64,000 nucleotides of DNA. Origin: Streptomyces lunaelactis. Its GTDB lineage: Bacteria; Actinomycetota; Actinomycetes; Streptomycetales; Streptomycetaceae. This document shows positions 1 through 7,847 of this stretch, piece by piece (position 1 is the stretch's first letter; every line of letters begins with the position of its first letter). The notes under the pieces were generated by a model that was not told where the DNA came from, searched no databases, and saw only the letters and a program-made list of their open reading frames with translations. Both the position numbers and the translations under genes were made by a program. The stretch lies in contig NZ_CP026304.1 in NCBI RefSeq assembly GCF_003054555.1, forward strand, positions 3,534,001 through 3,598,000, read 5' to 3'.

Positions 1-1017
1 CGGGATCTTGCCGCCCTCTTTGTCGCGCAGGACATCACTGACGCTCGCGGACACGCCCTCGCCCTCGAGGAAGCCGTAGTCCGCCATCCACTCGTCGTTG
101 AAGATCTTGCTGAGGTAGCCGCGGCCGCTGTCCGGCAGCAGGACGACGACGATGTCGTCGGGGCCGAGCCCCTCGGCCACCTTCAGCGCGGCGACCACGG
201 CCATGCCGCAGGAGCCGCCGACGAGCAGCCCCTCCTCCTTGGCGAGGCGGCGCGTCATCTGGAAGGAGTCCTTGTCGGACACGGCGACGATCTCGTCGGT
301 CACGGTCCGGTCGTACGCCGTCGGCCAGAAGTCCTCGCCCACGCCCTCGACGAGGTAGGGCCGGCCGGAGCCGCCCGAGTACACGGAGCCCTCCGGGTCA
401 GCGCCGATGACCTTGACATTGCCGTCGCTGATCTCCTTGAGATAGCGGCCGGTACCGGAGATCGTGCCGCCGGTGCCGACGCCCGCGACGAAGTGGGTGA
501 TCCGCCCGTCCGTCTGGTCCCACAGCTCAGGACCGGTGGTCTCGTAGTGCGAGCGCGGGTTGTTGGGGTTGGAGTACTGGTCGGGCTTCCAGGCGCCGGG
601 GGTCTCGGTCACCAGCCGGTCGGAGACGTTGTAGTACGAGTCGGGGTGTTCGGGGTCGACGGCCGTCGGGCAGACGACGACCTCGGCGCCGTAGGCACGG
701 AGCACGTTGATCTTGTCCGTGGACACCTTGTCCGGGCAGACGAAGATGCACTTGTAGCCCTTCTGCTGGGCCACGATGGCAAGTCCGACGCCCGTGTTTC
801 CGCTGGTCGGCTCGACGATCGTGCCGCCGGGCCGGAGCGCGCCGCTCTGCTCGGCCGCCTCGATCATGCGCAGGGCGATGCGGTCTTTCACCGACCCGCC
901 TGGGTTGAAGTACTCGACTTTGGCCAGGACCGTCGCCTGGATGCCTGCGGTCACGTTGTTCAGCTTCAGCAGCGGTGTGTTGCCGACAAGACTGATCATC
1001 GAGTCGTGGATGCGCAC
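1..1017 (-). CDS. Cystathionine beta-synthase (3' end outside window)
   Basis: PLP-dependent fold-type II enzyme that joins homocysteine and serine to make cystathionine in transsulfuration. The first 339 codons are present and the gene runs off the left edge. The PLP lysine lies in NPGGSVKDR (about residue 44), the phosphate-binding loop is PTSGNTGVG, and the glycine-rich GTGGTISGTGRYL follows. The last residues (VSASVSDVLRDKEGGKIP) begin the C-terminal CBS-domain region that marks cystathionine beta-synthase rather than a plain cysteine synthase. I chose the GTG at 1017 (MRIHDSMIS) because GGAG lies 6 nt upstream; the ATG at 999 is an alternative. It is divergent from the next gene. The enzyme class is secure. 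The precise substrate (O-acetylserine versus serine) is inferred from the CBS tail. Confidence 0.93.
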   Translation of the reverse strand, partial: MRIHDSMISLVGNTPLLKLNNVTAGIQATVLAKVEYFNPGGSVKDRIALRMIEAAEQSGALRPGGTIVEPTSGNTGVGLAIVAQQKGYKCIFVCPDKVSTDKINVLRAYGAEVVVCPTAVDPEHPDSYYNVSDRLVTETPGAWKPDQYSNPNNPRSHYETTGPELWDQTDGRITHFVAGVGTGGTISGTGRYLKEISDGNVKVIGADPEGSVYSGGSGRPYLVEGVGEDFWPTAYDRTVTDEIVAVSDKDSFQMTRRLAKEEGLLVGGSCGMAVVAALKVAEGLGPDDIVVVLLPDSGRGYLSKIFNDEWMADYGFLEGEGVSASVSDVLRDKEGGKIP

Positions 1018-1152
1018 AATGTTCTCCGGGGTCTCCGTAGTGATGCGGCCAGCGTAAGCGGACGAGCGCGGGATTGGGCGACTGTGGCTACGGGGCAGTT
1101 AGCTGATGACCGAATACGGCGACGCGGTGGCTACGAGGAGGTGGCTCGGACT

Positions 1153-2166
1153 GTGTGGTGGTCGAGGGCGAGGGTGGCACGACGCATCGCCGCGGGCGCT
1201 GCCTACGGCGGTGGCGGGATCGGGCTGCTCGGAGCGGCGGCCGTAGGGGTGGTGCTGGCCGAGGTCCAGCTGGCGAAACGCTCGGTGGGCGGGGGCAGGG
1301 CGCCGGTCCCGCCGCGCGGTGACGGGACGTACGGGCTGGCCTTCGGGCACACCGGTCCGCTGCGTCTCGGCCTGCTCGGGGACTCGACGGCGGCCGGGCA
1401 GGGGGTCCGGCGGGCGGGCCAGACGCCGGGGGCGCTGCTCGCGTCGGGACTGGCGGCGGTGGCGGAGCGGCCGGTGCAGCTGCGCAATGTCGCGCTGCCG
1501 GGCGCGATGTCGGACGACCTGGAACGCCAGGTTACGCAGCTGCTCGAGGACCGGACCCGTACGCCGGACGTCTGCGTGATCATGATCGGCGCGAATGACG
1601 TCACGCGCCGGATGCCGCCCACGCAGTCCGTCCGCCATCTGTCCTCCGCGGTGCGCAGGCTGCGTACGGCGGGTGCGGAGGTGGTGGTGGGCACGTGCCC
1701 GGATCTTGGCACGATCGAGCCGGTGTACCAGCCGCTGCGGTGGCTGGCCCGCCGGGTCTCGCGCCAGCTCGCGGCCGCCCAGACGATCGTCGCCGTCGAA
1801 CAGGGCGGCCGTACCGTCTCGCTGGGCGACATGCTGGGCCCGGAGTTCGCGGCGAACCCGCGCGAGATGTTCGGCGCGGACAACTACCACCCGTCGGCGG
1901 AGGGGTACGCGACGGCGGCGATGGCGATGCTGCCGACGCTGTGCGCGGTGCTGGGCCTGTGGCCGGAATCGGACCACTTGGACGCGGACCGGCACGAGGG
2001 CATGCTGCCGGTGGCGAAGGCTGCGGCGACGGCGGCGGCGGAGGCGGGCACGGAGGTAACGGCGGCGAGGGGGCCGTGGGCCCTGCTGAAGCACCGTCGA
2101 AGGAGGCGCCTGCCCACCCCGACCCCCACGACGGAACCGGCAGCATCGGATGCCGGGGGCACCTGA
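1153..2166 (+). CDS. SGNH/GDSL-family hydrolase, membrane-anchored
   Basis: Predicted lipase/esterase-type hydrolase of about 337 residues. After a short basic start (RARVARR), a Gly/Ala-rich hydrophobic segment probably acts as a signal anchor. The SGNH blocks are all visible: GLLGDSTAAGQG (nucleophile Ser), a conserved Gly in LPGAMSDDL, IGANDVT (Asn), and DNYHPSAEGY (Asp/His of the triad). The C-terminus is Ala-rich and ends in a basic, Pro/Thr-rich tail. The start is uncertain: GTG 1153 lies 11 nt after AGGAGG, and GTG 1141 or GTG 1174 are possible. The substrate cannot be read from sequence. A cell-envelope lipid or ester is an inference from the N-terminal anchor. Confidence 0.88.
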   Translation: MWWSRARVARRIAAGAAYGGGGIGLLGAAAVGVVLAEVQLAKRSVGGGRAPVPPRGDGTYGLAFGHTGPLRLGLLGDSTAAGQGVRRAGQTPGALLASGLAAVAERPVQLRNVALPGAMSDDLERQVTQLLEDRTRTPDVCVIMIGANDVTRRMPPTQSVRHLSSAVRRLRTAGAEVVVGTCPDLGTIEPVYQPLRWLARRVSRQLAAAQTIVAVEQGGRTVSLGDMLGPEFAANPREMFGADNYHPSAEGYATAAMAMLPTLCAVLGLWPESDHLDADRHEGMLPVAKAAATAAAEAGTEVTAARGPWALLKHRRRRRLPTPTPTTEPAASDAGGT

Positions 2167-2346
2167 CCCGGGCACGGGGGCGCGGACTCCTGCCCGGTGC
2201 GGGTTCCCCTGCCCGGGTAACGGGGTACGGGAACTGAGCGGGCGCTTAGAAAAGAGGCCCGCATCACACAGCACGACCCGTGACCCAGCCCCTACGTACG
2301 GGTAACTTCCCAGACAGTCCTGCCCACTCCCCCTCATGGAGCCGTG

Positions 2347-3567
2347 ATGCCCGAAGCCGTGATCGTCTCAGCTGCCCGCTCACCCATCGGCCGGGCCTTC
2401 AAGGGCTCCCTGAAGGACCTGCGCGCCGATGACCTGACCGCCACAATCATCCAGACCGCGCTCGCCAAGGTCCCCGAGCTCGACCCCAAGGACATCGACG
2501 ACCTGATGCTCGGCTGCGGCCTCCCCGGCGGCGAGCAGGGCCACAACCTCGGGCGGATCATCGCCGTGCAGATGGGGATGGACCACCTCCCCGGATGTAC
2601 GGTCACCCGCTACTGCTCGTCCTCCCTCCAGACCTCCCGCATGGCGCTGCACGCCATCAAGGCCGGCGAGGGCGACGTGTTCATCTCGGCCGGTGTCGAG
2701 ATGGTGTCCCGCTTCGTGAAGGGCAACTCCGACAGCCTCCCGGACACGCACAACCCCCTCTTCGCCGAGGCCGAGGCCCGCACCGCCTCCGTGGCCGAGA
2801 ACGGCGCCGCCGACTGGCACGACCCCCGCCAGGACGGCCTCGTCCCCGACGCGTACATCGCCATGGGGCAGACCGCCGAGAACCTGGCCCGCCTCAAGGG
2901 CGTCACCCGCCAGGACATGGACGAGTTCGGCGTACGGTCCCAGAACCTCGCCGAGGAAGCCCTCAAGAACGGCTTCTGGGAGCGCGAGATCACCCCGGTG
3001 ACGACCCCGGACGGCACGGTCGTCTCCAAGGACGACGGCCCGCGTGCGGGCGTCACCCTGGAGGGCGTGCAGGGCCTGAAGCCGGTCTTCCGCCCCGACG
3101 GCTTCGTCACCGCCGCCAACTGCTGCCCGCTCAACGACGGCGCCGCCGCCCTCGTGATCATGTCCGACACCAAGGCGCGCGAGCTGGGCCTGACCCCGCT
3201 GGCGCGGATCGTCTCCACCGGTGTCTCCGGCCTCTCGCCCGAGATCATGGGCTACGGCCCGGTCGAGGCGTCCAAGCAGGCGCTGAAGCGCGCCGGCCTG
3301 ACGATCGACGACATCGACCTGGCCGAGATCAACGAGGCCTTCGCCGCCCAGGTCATCCCCTCCTACCGGGACCTCGGCCTGGACCTGGACAAGGTCAACG
3401 TCAACGGTGGCGCGATCGCCGTCGGCCACCCCTTCGGCATGACCGGCGCGCGGATCACCGGCACGCTGATCAACAGCCTGCAGTTCCACGACAAGCAGTT
3501 CGGTCTGGAGACCATGTGCGTCGGCGGCGGCCAGGGCATGGCGATGGTCATCGAGCGCCTGAGCTGA
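2347..3567 (+). CDS. Acetyl-CoA C-acetyltransferase (thiolase)
   Basis: Thiolase of 406 residues that condenses two acyl-CoA molecules or cleaves 3-ketoacyl-CoA, in the cytoplasm. The acyl-accepting Cys is in TRYCSSSLQ (about residue 90), NEAFAAQ and [16 protein letters not shown] carry the catalytic Asn/His elements, and the second catalytic Cys is in [11 protein letters not shown]. Length matches the family. ATG 2347 is preferred over the adjacent GTG 2344 because GGAG sits 5 nt before it. It stands alone, between the SGNH gene and a repeat-rich spacer. Whether it serves fatty-acid degradation or acetoacetyl-CoA formation is not decided by sequence. Confidence 0.95.
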   Translation: MPEAVIVSAARSPIGRAFKGSLKDLRADDLTATIIQTALAKVPELDPKDIDDLMLGCGLPGGEQGHNLGRIIAVQMGMDHLPGCTVTRYCSSSLQTSRMALHAIKAGEGDVFISAGVEMVSRFVKGNSDSLPDTHNPLFAEAEARTASVAENGAADWHDPRQDGLVPDAYIAMGQTAENLARLKGVTRQDMDEFGVRSQNLAEEALKNGFWEREITPVTTPDGTVVSKDDGPRAGVTLEGVQGLKPVFRPDGFVTAANCCPLNDGAAALVIMSDTKARELGLTPLARIVSTGVSGLSPEIMGYGPVEASKQALKRAGLTIDDIDLAEINEAFAAQVIPSYRDLGLDLDKVNVNGGAIAVGHPFGMTGARITGTLINSLQFHDKQFGLETMCVGGGQGMAMVIERLS

Positions 3568-3624
3568 ACCGGACTGCGCCTGAGCCGAACCAGGCTGAAC
3601 CGGGCTGCGCCGGGCTGAACCGGG
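3563..3624. repeat. Imperfect direct repeats at the thiolase 3' end
   Basis: The 18-bp unit GCTGAACCGGRCTGCGCC occurs at 3563-3580 and 3594-3611. A partial third copy (GCTGAACCGGG) starts at 3614. The first copy contains the thiolase stop codon. The repeats open a 323-bp gap (3568-3890) whose only other clear structure is the hairpin at 3707-3739. Function unknown; slippage-generated sequence is the simplest explanation. Confidence 0.6.
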
Positions 3625-3706
3625 CCGGGAAGCGCCGGGAAGAGACGGGCGAGCGCCTAGACTGAGGCAGCTTTCGGGCTCCGTGGAGCCCTGTTCGTGA
3701 CTGAAT

Positions 3707-3739
3707 CTCCCCCAGGATGTGACCTATCTCCTGGGGGAG
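3707..3739 (+). terminator. Hairpin, probable factor-independent terminator
   Basis: A perfect 11-bp inverted repeat, CTCCCCCAGGA (3707-3717) and TCCTGGGGGAG (3729-3739), has an 11-nt loop. No T-tract follows, as is usual in Streptomyces. It lies about 140 bp after the thiolase stop and 150 bp before the next start, so it could terminate the thiolase transcript or sit in the next gene's leader. Confidence 0.55.
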
Positions 3740-3890
3740 AGGCATTTACGCAGGTCAGGGCCACATTCGGGTTAAACACCAGACCCAAAGTCCTGTCCAT
3801 TTCGTGACGTAATGCACTGACAGGGGGCGCGGACTCACTGCAAGCTGATGTAGGAAGTCGGGGGGATCGATTGAAACCGGGAGTACGTCA

Positions 3891-4742
3891 GTGAGCGCCA
3901 TGTCTATTGCCCTGCTGCTGACCACGGCCGCTGCCACGGCCGTGGGCGCCGCTGCCCTGCACGCCGCACACGGACTGCGCAAGCAGGTCACCACCCTGCG
4001 CAGCGAGCTCGCGACCACGCACGGCACCCGCCGTACGGCCGTCGTACCGCAGGCCCGAAGCACCCCCGCCGCCGAGATACGCGCCGCCGTCGCCGAGGCA
4101 CTCGCCGAGGAACGGGAGCGCGAGCTCGCCGAGGCGCGCGCCTTCTGGGCCGCGCAGGAGTCCCGCGACGCCGCGGACACTTCCTCCCGCTTCGCCGGTG
4201 AGGCCTCTGCCTCCCTGCTCGGCGGCCTGAGCGCCCCCGGCGACGAGCTGCCCTTCTACGTCCCGCGCCAGGCCGACTTCGTGGGCCTTGAGGCAATGGA
4301 CTTCGAGGCGGCCGAGGCGCTGGAGGACCTGGCGGACCTGCCCGAGGTGACGGAGTTCGCCGAGGACTCCCCCGAACTGGCCGCCGCCCGCCGCCGGCAC
4401 CCCTCGCACCCCGACTTCGTTCCGGTCCAGACCCCGGTGGTCACCGACCACGAGCGCACGGTGGCTCGCCTCGAGGAGCTCGCCGAGACGCGTACCGAGC
4501 TCTCCGACGTACGCCCCGGCCCGCTCGGCACGCTCGATGTGTACGTCTTCGCCGACGGCACGACGCTCTGCATGACCCCCGGCCACCGCGAGACGGCCGA
4601 GCGGCTCGCCGACGCCCTGCGCGGGGGTGACACCCCGGTGCTGCTGGGCGGCTCCGGCGTCTCCGGCGCGTACGCCCTGACCTTCGCCTGCGGCGAGGAG
4701 AGCGTCTACGTTCTCGCGGACCGCGTGATCGCCTCGCACTGA
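3891..4742 (+). CDS. Conserved hypothetical protein with N-terminal membrane segment
   Basis: Protein of 283 residues that I do not recognise by family. The N-terminus (SIALLLTTAAATAVGAAAL) is a single hydrophobic segment followed by a basic stretch, so it is probably membrane anchored. An acidic, Glu/Ala-rich helical middle follows (AVAEALAEERERELAEARA). The C-terminal half contains a more ordered region (LDVYVFADGTTLCMTPGHR). GTG 3891 is preceded by GGGAG with 7-nt spacing. It converges on the small gene at 4759-5076. The codon bias is typical of the window, so it is a real gene; no function is proposed. Confidence 0.8.
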   Translation: MSAMSIALLLTTAAATAVGAAALHAAHGLRKQVTTLRSELATTHGTRRTAVVPQARSTPAAEIRAAVAEALAEERERELAEARAFWAAQESRDAADTSSRFAGEASASLLGGLSAPGDELPFYVPRQADFVGLEAMDFEAAEALEDLADLPEVTEFAEDSPELAAARRRHPSHPDFVPVQTPVVTDHERTVARLEELAETRTELSDVRPGPLGTLDVYVFADGTTLCMTPGHRETAERLADALRGGDTPVLLGGSGVSGAYALTFACGEESVYVLADRVIASH

Positions 4743-4758
4743 CCGTCGCGCGCCGACG

Positions 4759-5076
4759 TCACCCCAGGGCCCGCCGCGCGGCTTCCCGCACCAGGGCCAG
4801 GGCCTCGTCCAGATCTTCCGGCGAGGCCTTTCTCAATGCCTCGGCCAAATCATTCCCGGCGACCGCGACTTGATCCCCCACGGCGAAGATGCCCGCGTCG
4901 GGCATGATCAGCGGCGGGCTGTCCGGCGCCTCGATCCGCTGCGCCCGCAGCGCCAACTCCCGGGCCAGCGCCAGTGCTTCGGCGGCGGCGCCGCGCTGCA
5001 GCCGGGTCTGCGGAGCGGCCCGCAGCCGGTCGGCGAAGCGGTCCACGGCGGCTGTCAGCTCAGTCGTATCAAGCAC
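4759..5076 (-). CDS. Small helical conserved protein (105 aa)
   Basis: A 105-residue, mostly alpha-helical, Ala/Leu/Arg-rich soluble protein. The start is MLDTTELTAAVDRFADRLR and the end is ALALVREAARRALG. The pattern (helix, PDSPPLIMPDAG turn, helix) suggests a compact helical domain. I cannot name it. It is convergent with the gene at 3891 (16-bp gap) and divergent from the gene at 5176, so it is its own transcription unit. Its coding bias supports reality. Confidence 0.7.
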   Translation of the reverse strand: MLDTTELTAAVDRFADRLRAAPQTRLQRGAAAEALALARELALRAQRIEAPDSPPLIMPDAGIFAVGDQVAVAGNDLAEALRKASPEDLDEALALVREAARRALG

Positions 5077-5175
5077 GCCGCGACCCTACGCGCTGCCACG
5101 ACACTGTTGCCAATACGCGAACGCTGAGGCACGGTGGCGTGAAGGAGCACACGCGCAACGCGTCCGGAGGCGCCG

Positions 5176-5406
5176 ATGTCCCAAGTCTTCTCCGATGAGA
5201 CCCATCGAAATCTGCTCTCCCGAATCCCTCACTGCACCGGTCGTGAGATCACCGACTGGCTCCGCACAGTCGATGAAGGACCATCCCTTTTCCGCTTCGA
5301 GGAGAAGGTCAGCTGGCTCCGCAGCGAACACGACCTCGCTTACGGACATGCCAAAGCGATCATTCATGAGTACGACCTGAGGCGCGCCGCGCGCAAGTTG
5401 CTCTAG
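5176..5406 (+). CDS. DUF4287-like small protein
   Basis: A 76-residue protein. Its second half (ITDWLRTVDEG, VSWLRSEHDLAYGHAKAII) resembles DUF4287 proteins, where a W-L...GLGHGHA-x(3)-V pattern is common; this is resemblance from memory. The biochemical role of the family is unknown. ATG 5176 follows GGAGG with 5-nt spacing. A strong bidirectional terminator lies 30 bp after the stop. The base composition is lower in GC than its neighbours. Confidence 0.7.
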   Translation: MSQVFSDETHRNLLSRIPHCTGREITDWLRTVDEGPSLFRFEEKVSWLRSEHDLAYGHAKAIIHEYDLRRAARKLL

Positions 5407-5435
5407 GCCCGCGAGAACGAGGTCCGCGAGAACGC

Positions 5436-5471
5436 CGAAGGGCCCGCAGGCTGCTGCCTACGGGCCCTTCG
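5436..5471. terminator. Bidirectional terminator hairpin
   Basis: Inverted repeat CGAAGGGCCCG (5436-5446) and CGGGCCCTTCG (5461-5471), 11 bp with a 14-nt loop that can itself fold. It lies between the convergent genes ending at 5406 (+) and 5532 (-), so it can stop both. Confidence 0.8.
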
Positions 5472-5531
5472 CGACGCCGGACGCCGCGCACCCCGCCCTG
5501 CGGGCGGACGGCGCTATTCGTCAGACACGGC

Positions 5532-6401
5532 CTAGTCGCCCTGCAGGATCGAGATCAGCCGCAGGAACTCGAGGTAGATCCACACCAGCGTCATGGTGAG
5601 GCCGAAGGCCGCCAGCCAGGACTCCTCGCGCGGAGCGCCGTAGGTGATGCCGTCCTCGACCTGCTTGAAGTCGAGGGCGAGGAAGCAGGCACCGAGGATG
5701 ACGCCGATGACACCGAAGAGGATGCCGAGGCCGCCGCTGCGGAAGCCGAGACCGTCACCGCCACCGATGGCGGAGAACAGCAGGTTGACGACCATGAGCA
5801 GCAGGAAGCCGACGGCCGCTGCCATCACGAAGCCGTAGAAGCGGCGGTTGACGCGGATCCAGCGCCGCTTGTACGCGATCAGCACGCCGGCGAAGACCGA
5901 CATGGTGCCGAGCACCGCCTGCGGGACCGCACCGGCCGAGACATAGGTCGAGACCGCGCTGGAGATCACTCCGAGGAAGACACCCTCGAAGGCCGCGTAC
6001 AGCAGAATCAGCGCGGGCGACGCCTTGCGCTTGAAGGCCTGGATCATCGCGAAGACGAAGGCCACCAGGGCCGCGCCGATCGCGATGCCGTACGACTTGC
6101 CGATATTGGCTTCGTCGACCGGCAGCAGGAACCAGGCGAGGGCGGCGGTGACGAACACCGTACCGAGCGTCATGGCGGTACGCGCCACCACGTCGTCGAT
6201 GGTCATCACATTGCCGCGCGCGGGCGCCTGCGTGTCCGCGGGCGCGTACGGGTTGGTCGCGTACGGGTTGCCCGCGCCCTGCGTGTAGGGGCTGGTTCCT
6301 ACGGCGGGGCCCCCGGCCTGCGGCTGCTGCGCGTTGAACCCCGCGTAGCCGTTGTCGCGGCTGAACCCCCGTCGCGAGAAGACCGGGTTGCTACTCCTCA
6401 T
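5532..6401 (-). CDS. Bax inhibitor-1 / YccA-family membrane protein
   Basis: A 289-residue integral membrane protein. After a soluble N-terminal stretch of about 80 residues rich in Gln, Gly and Pro (FNAQQPQAGG, YATNPYAP), about seven hydrophobic helices follow. The last one or two carry LACFLALDFKQVEDG-type and EESWLAAFGLTMTLVWIYL sequence typical of the Bax1-I fold. Family members are ion/Ca2+-leak or protease-modulating membrane proteins; a role here is not inferable. I chose ATG 6401 (MRSSNPVF) because GGAGGAGTGAG immediately precedes it; a longer reading frame to 6440 lacks an RBS. It is monocistronic, ending near the 5436-5471 terminator. Confidence 0.88.
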   Translation of the reverse strand: MRSSNPVFSRRGFSRDNGYAGFNAQQPQAGGPAVGTSPYTQGAGNPYATNPYAPADTQAPARGNVMTIDDVVARTAMTLGTVFVTAALAWFLLPVDEANIGKSYGIAIGAALVAFVFAMIQAFKRKASPALILLYAAFEGVFLGVISSAVSTYVSAGAVPQAVLGTMSVFAGVLIAYKRRWIRVNRRFYGFVMAAAVGFLLLMVVNLLFSAIGGGDGLGFRSGGLGILFGVIGVILGACFLALDFKQVEDGITYGAPREESWLAAFGLTMTLVWIYLEFLRLISILQGD

Positions 6402-6562
6402 CTCACTCCTCCATGGCCACCCTGCGCAGCCTTGAGGCAAGAGTAATGCGAGGGCAAAAGGAACACCCTAGTGCTCGGGGAGGATCTTTCCGAGATCGTG
6501 ACCGTCGCCGCAGTGCGGATCGCGTCCCGCCGGGGCCGGGAAGGCAGGCTCGGCGGGCGAAA

Positions 6563-6647
6563 TGGTGCCCGGAGCCGGACTCGAACCGGCACGACCCGAA
6601 GGCCAGCGAGGTTTAAGCTCGCCGTGTCTGCGTTCCACCATCCGGGC
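6563..6647 (-). tRNA. bldA: tRNA-Leu (anticodon UAA), bldA
   Basis: An 85-nt class II tRNA on the minus strand. The acceptor stem is GCCCGGA/TCCGGGC, the D-stem GTG/CAC, and the anticodon stem GCGAG/CTCGC with loop CTTAAAC, giving anticodon UAA. A 15-nt variable arm (with CCTTCGGG) follows, then T-stem GCCGG/CCGGC with loop TTCGAGT and an encoded CCA end. Anticodon UAA reads UUA, the rarest leucine codon in Streptomyces. In that genus the only tRNA that does so is BldA, which controls aerial growth and antibiotic regulators. Identity rests on the anticodon and the host type; no alignment was run. Confidence 0.95.
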
Positions 6648-6728
6648 ATGGCGCGCGGCTCCGCGTTGGCACATGAGCCTATCCGTGCGGATCACCCGAT
6701 CAGCCGGGCCATGGCCCGATGTTGTCTT

Positions 6729-6757
6729 ATTCTATTGGCGCCTGAGGGTGCGTCAGT
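6729..6757 (-). promoter_or_regulatory. Probable bldA promoter (sigma-70 like)
   Basis: On the minus strand, -35 ACTGAC (6752-6757) and -10 TAGAAT (6729-6734) are separated by 17 bp, which puts transcription start about 75 nt before the tRNA 5' end. The surrounding segment (6721-6736) is conspicuously A/T-rich for this genome. The rest of the 364-bp gap (6648-7011) shows no gene; its right half would carry the promoter for the ABC genes, which I could not locate with confidence. Confidence 0.5.
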
Positions 6758-7011
6758 GCAGGTAACCGGGTATTCACAGCCACCCTGCACGGCTCACGGC
6801 CACCGCCCCACGTACCCCGGATTGACGGAAACTCGCCGCCCGTCACCCTCGGCCCTTCTCAGGGACGCCGTCATACCAAAGGAGGAGGAACGGGCCGTAC
6901 GGTCCGACCCAAGAGGGCCCCGGGAACGGGCACCGCGGCTGACGATCCGCGGCCGAGCGGCCGACAGGATGGTGTTGTCCCCCGCAGAACCCCGCGACAG
7001 GAGCCCTCCTC

Positions 7012-7782
7012 GTGACCACCACCCCCATCGCTCACCGCGCCACCGCAGTGGCCGCCCGCGCCACGGATCTGTCCAAGGTGTACGGACAGGGCGAGACCCA
7101 GGTGGTCGCGCTGGACCAGGTCACCGTGGACTTCCGGCAGGCGGAGTTCACCGCGATCATGGGCCCGTCGGGCTCCGGCAAGTCCACGCTGATGCACTGC
7201 GTGGCCGGCCTGGACAGCTTCAGCTCCGGGTCCGTACGGATCGGTGAGACCGAGCTCGGGTCGCTCAAGGACAAGCAGCTGACCCAGCTGCGCCGGGACA
7301 AGATCGGCTTCATCTTCCAGGCGTTCAACCTGCTGCCGACGCTGACCGGTCTGGAGAACATCACGCTGCCGATGGACATCGCCGGCCGCAAGCCCGACAA
7401 GCAGTGGCTGCAGCAGGTCATCGAGATGGTGGGCCTGCAGGACCGGCTGAGCCACCGCCCCACCGAGCTCTCCGGCGGCCAGCAGCAGCGCGTCGCAGTC
7501 GCCCGTGCCCTGGCCTCGCAGCCGGAGATCATCTTCGGTGACGAGCCGACCGGAAACCTGGACTCGCGCTCCGGCGCCGAGGTGCTGGGCTTCCTGCGCA
7601 ACTCCGTACGGGAGCTGGGCCAGACCGTCGTCATGGTCACGCACGACCCGGTGGCCGCCTCCTACGCCGACCGGGTGATCTTCCTCGCGGACGGGCGGAT
7701 CGTCGACGAGATGCTGCACCCCACCGCGGACGGCGTTCTCGACCGGATGAAGGAGTTCGACGCCAAGGGCCGGACCAGCTGA
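7012..7782 (+). CDS. ABC transporter ATP-binding protein (MacB/LolD type)
   Basis: A 256-residue cytoplasmic ATPase subunit that powers the FtsX-type permease encoded 65 bp downstream. Walker A is GPSGSGKST (about residue 53), the Q-loop IFQAFNLLP, the signature LSGGQQQRVAVARAL, Walker B IIFGDEPTGNLDS, and the switch His is in MVTHDP. GTG 7012 has GGAG about 9 nt upstream. Type VII (MacB/LolCDE) exporters move lipoproteins, peptides or antibiotics, or act mechanically from the membrane. The cargo here is unknown. It is strongly similar to the ATPase at 48738-49526 of this window. Confidence 0.94.
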   Translation: MTTTPIAHRATAVAARATDLSKVYGQGETQVVALDQVTVDFRQAEFTAIMGPSGSGKSTLMHCVAGLDSFSSGSVRIGETELGSLKDKQLTQLRRDKIGFIFQAFNLLPTLTGLENITLPMDIAGRKPDKQWLQQVIEMVGLQDRLSHRPTELSGGQQQRVAVARALASQPEIIFGDEPTGNLDSRSGAEVLGFLRNSVRELGQTVVMVTHDPVAASYADRVIFLADGRIVDEMLHPTADGVLDRMKEFDAKGRTS

Positions 7783-7847
7783 CCGACCGCTGACCCGTAA
7801 ACCTCCGGCGCCGGATCCCCGGCTCTCACACCAGGACTGACACAGAC

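Noticed and set aside
493..1152. Upstream extension of the SGNH reading frame to 493
   Set aside because: It is antisense to cystathionine beta-synthase, lacks an RBS and shows Val/Gly-rich shadow composition; the real gene starts near 1153.
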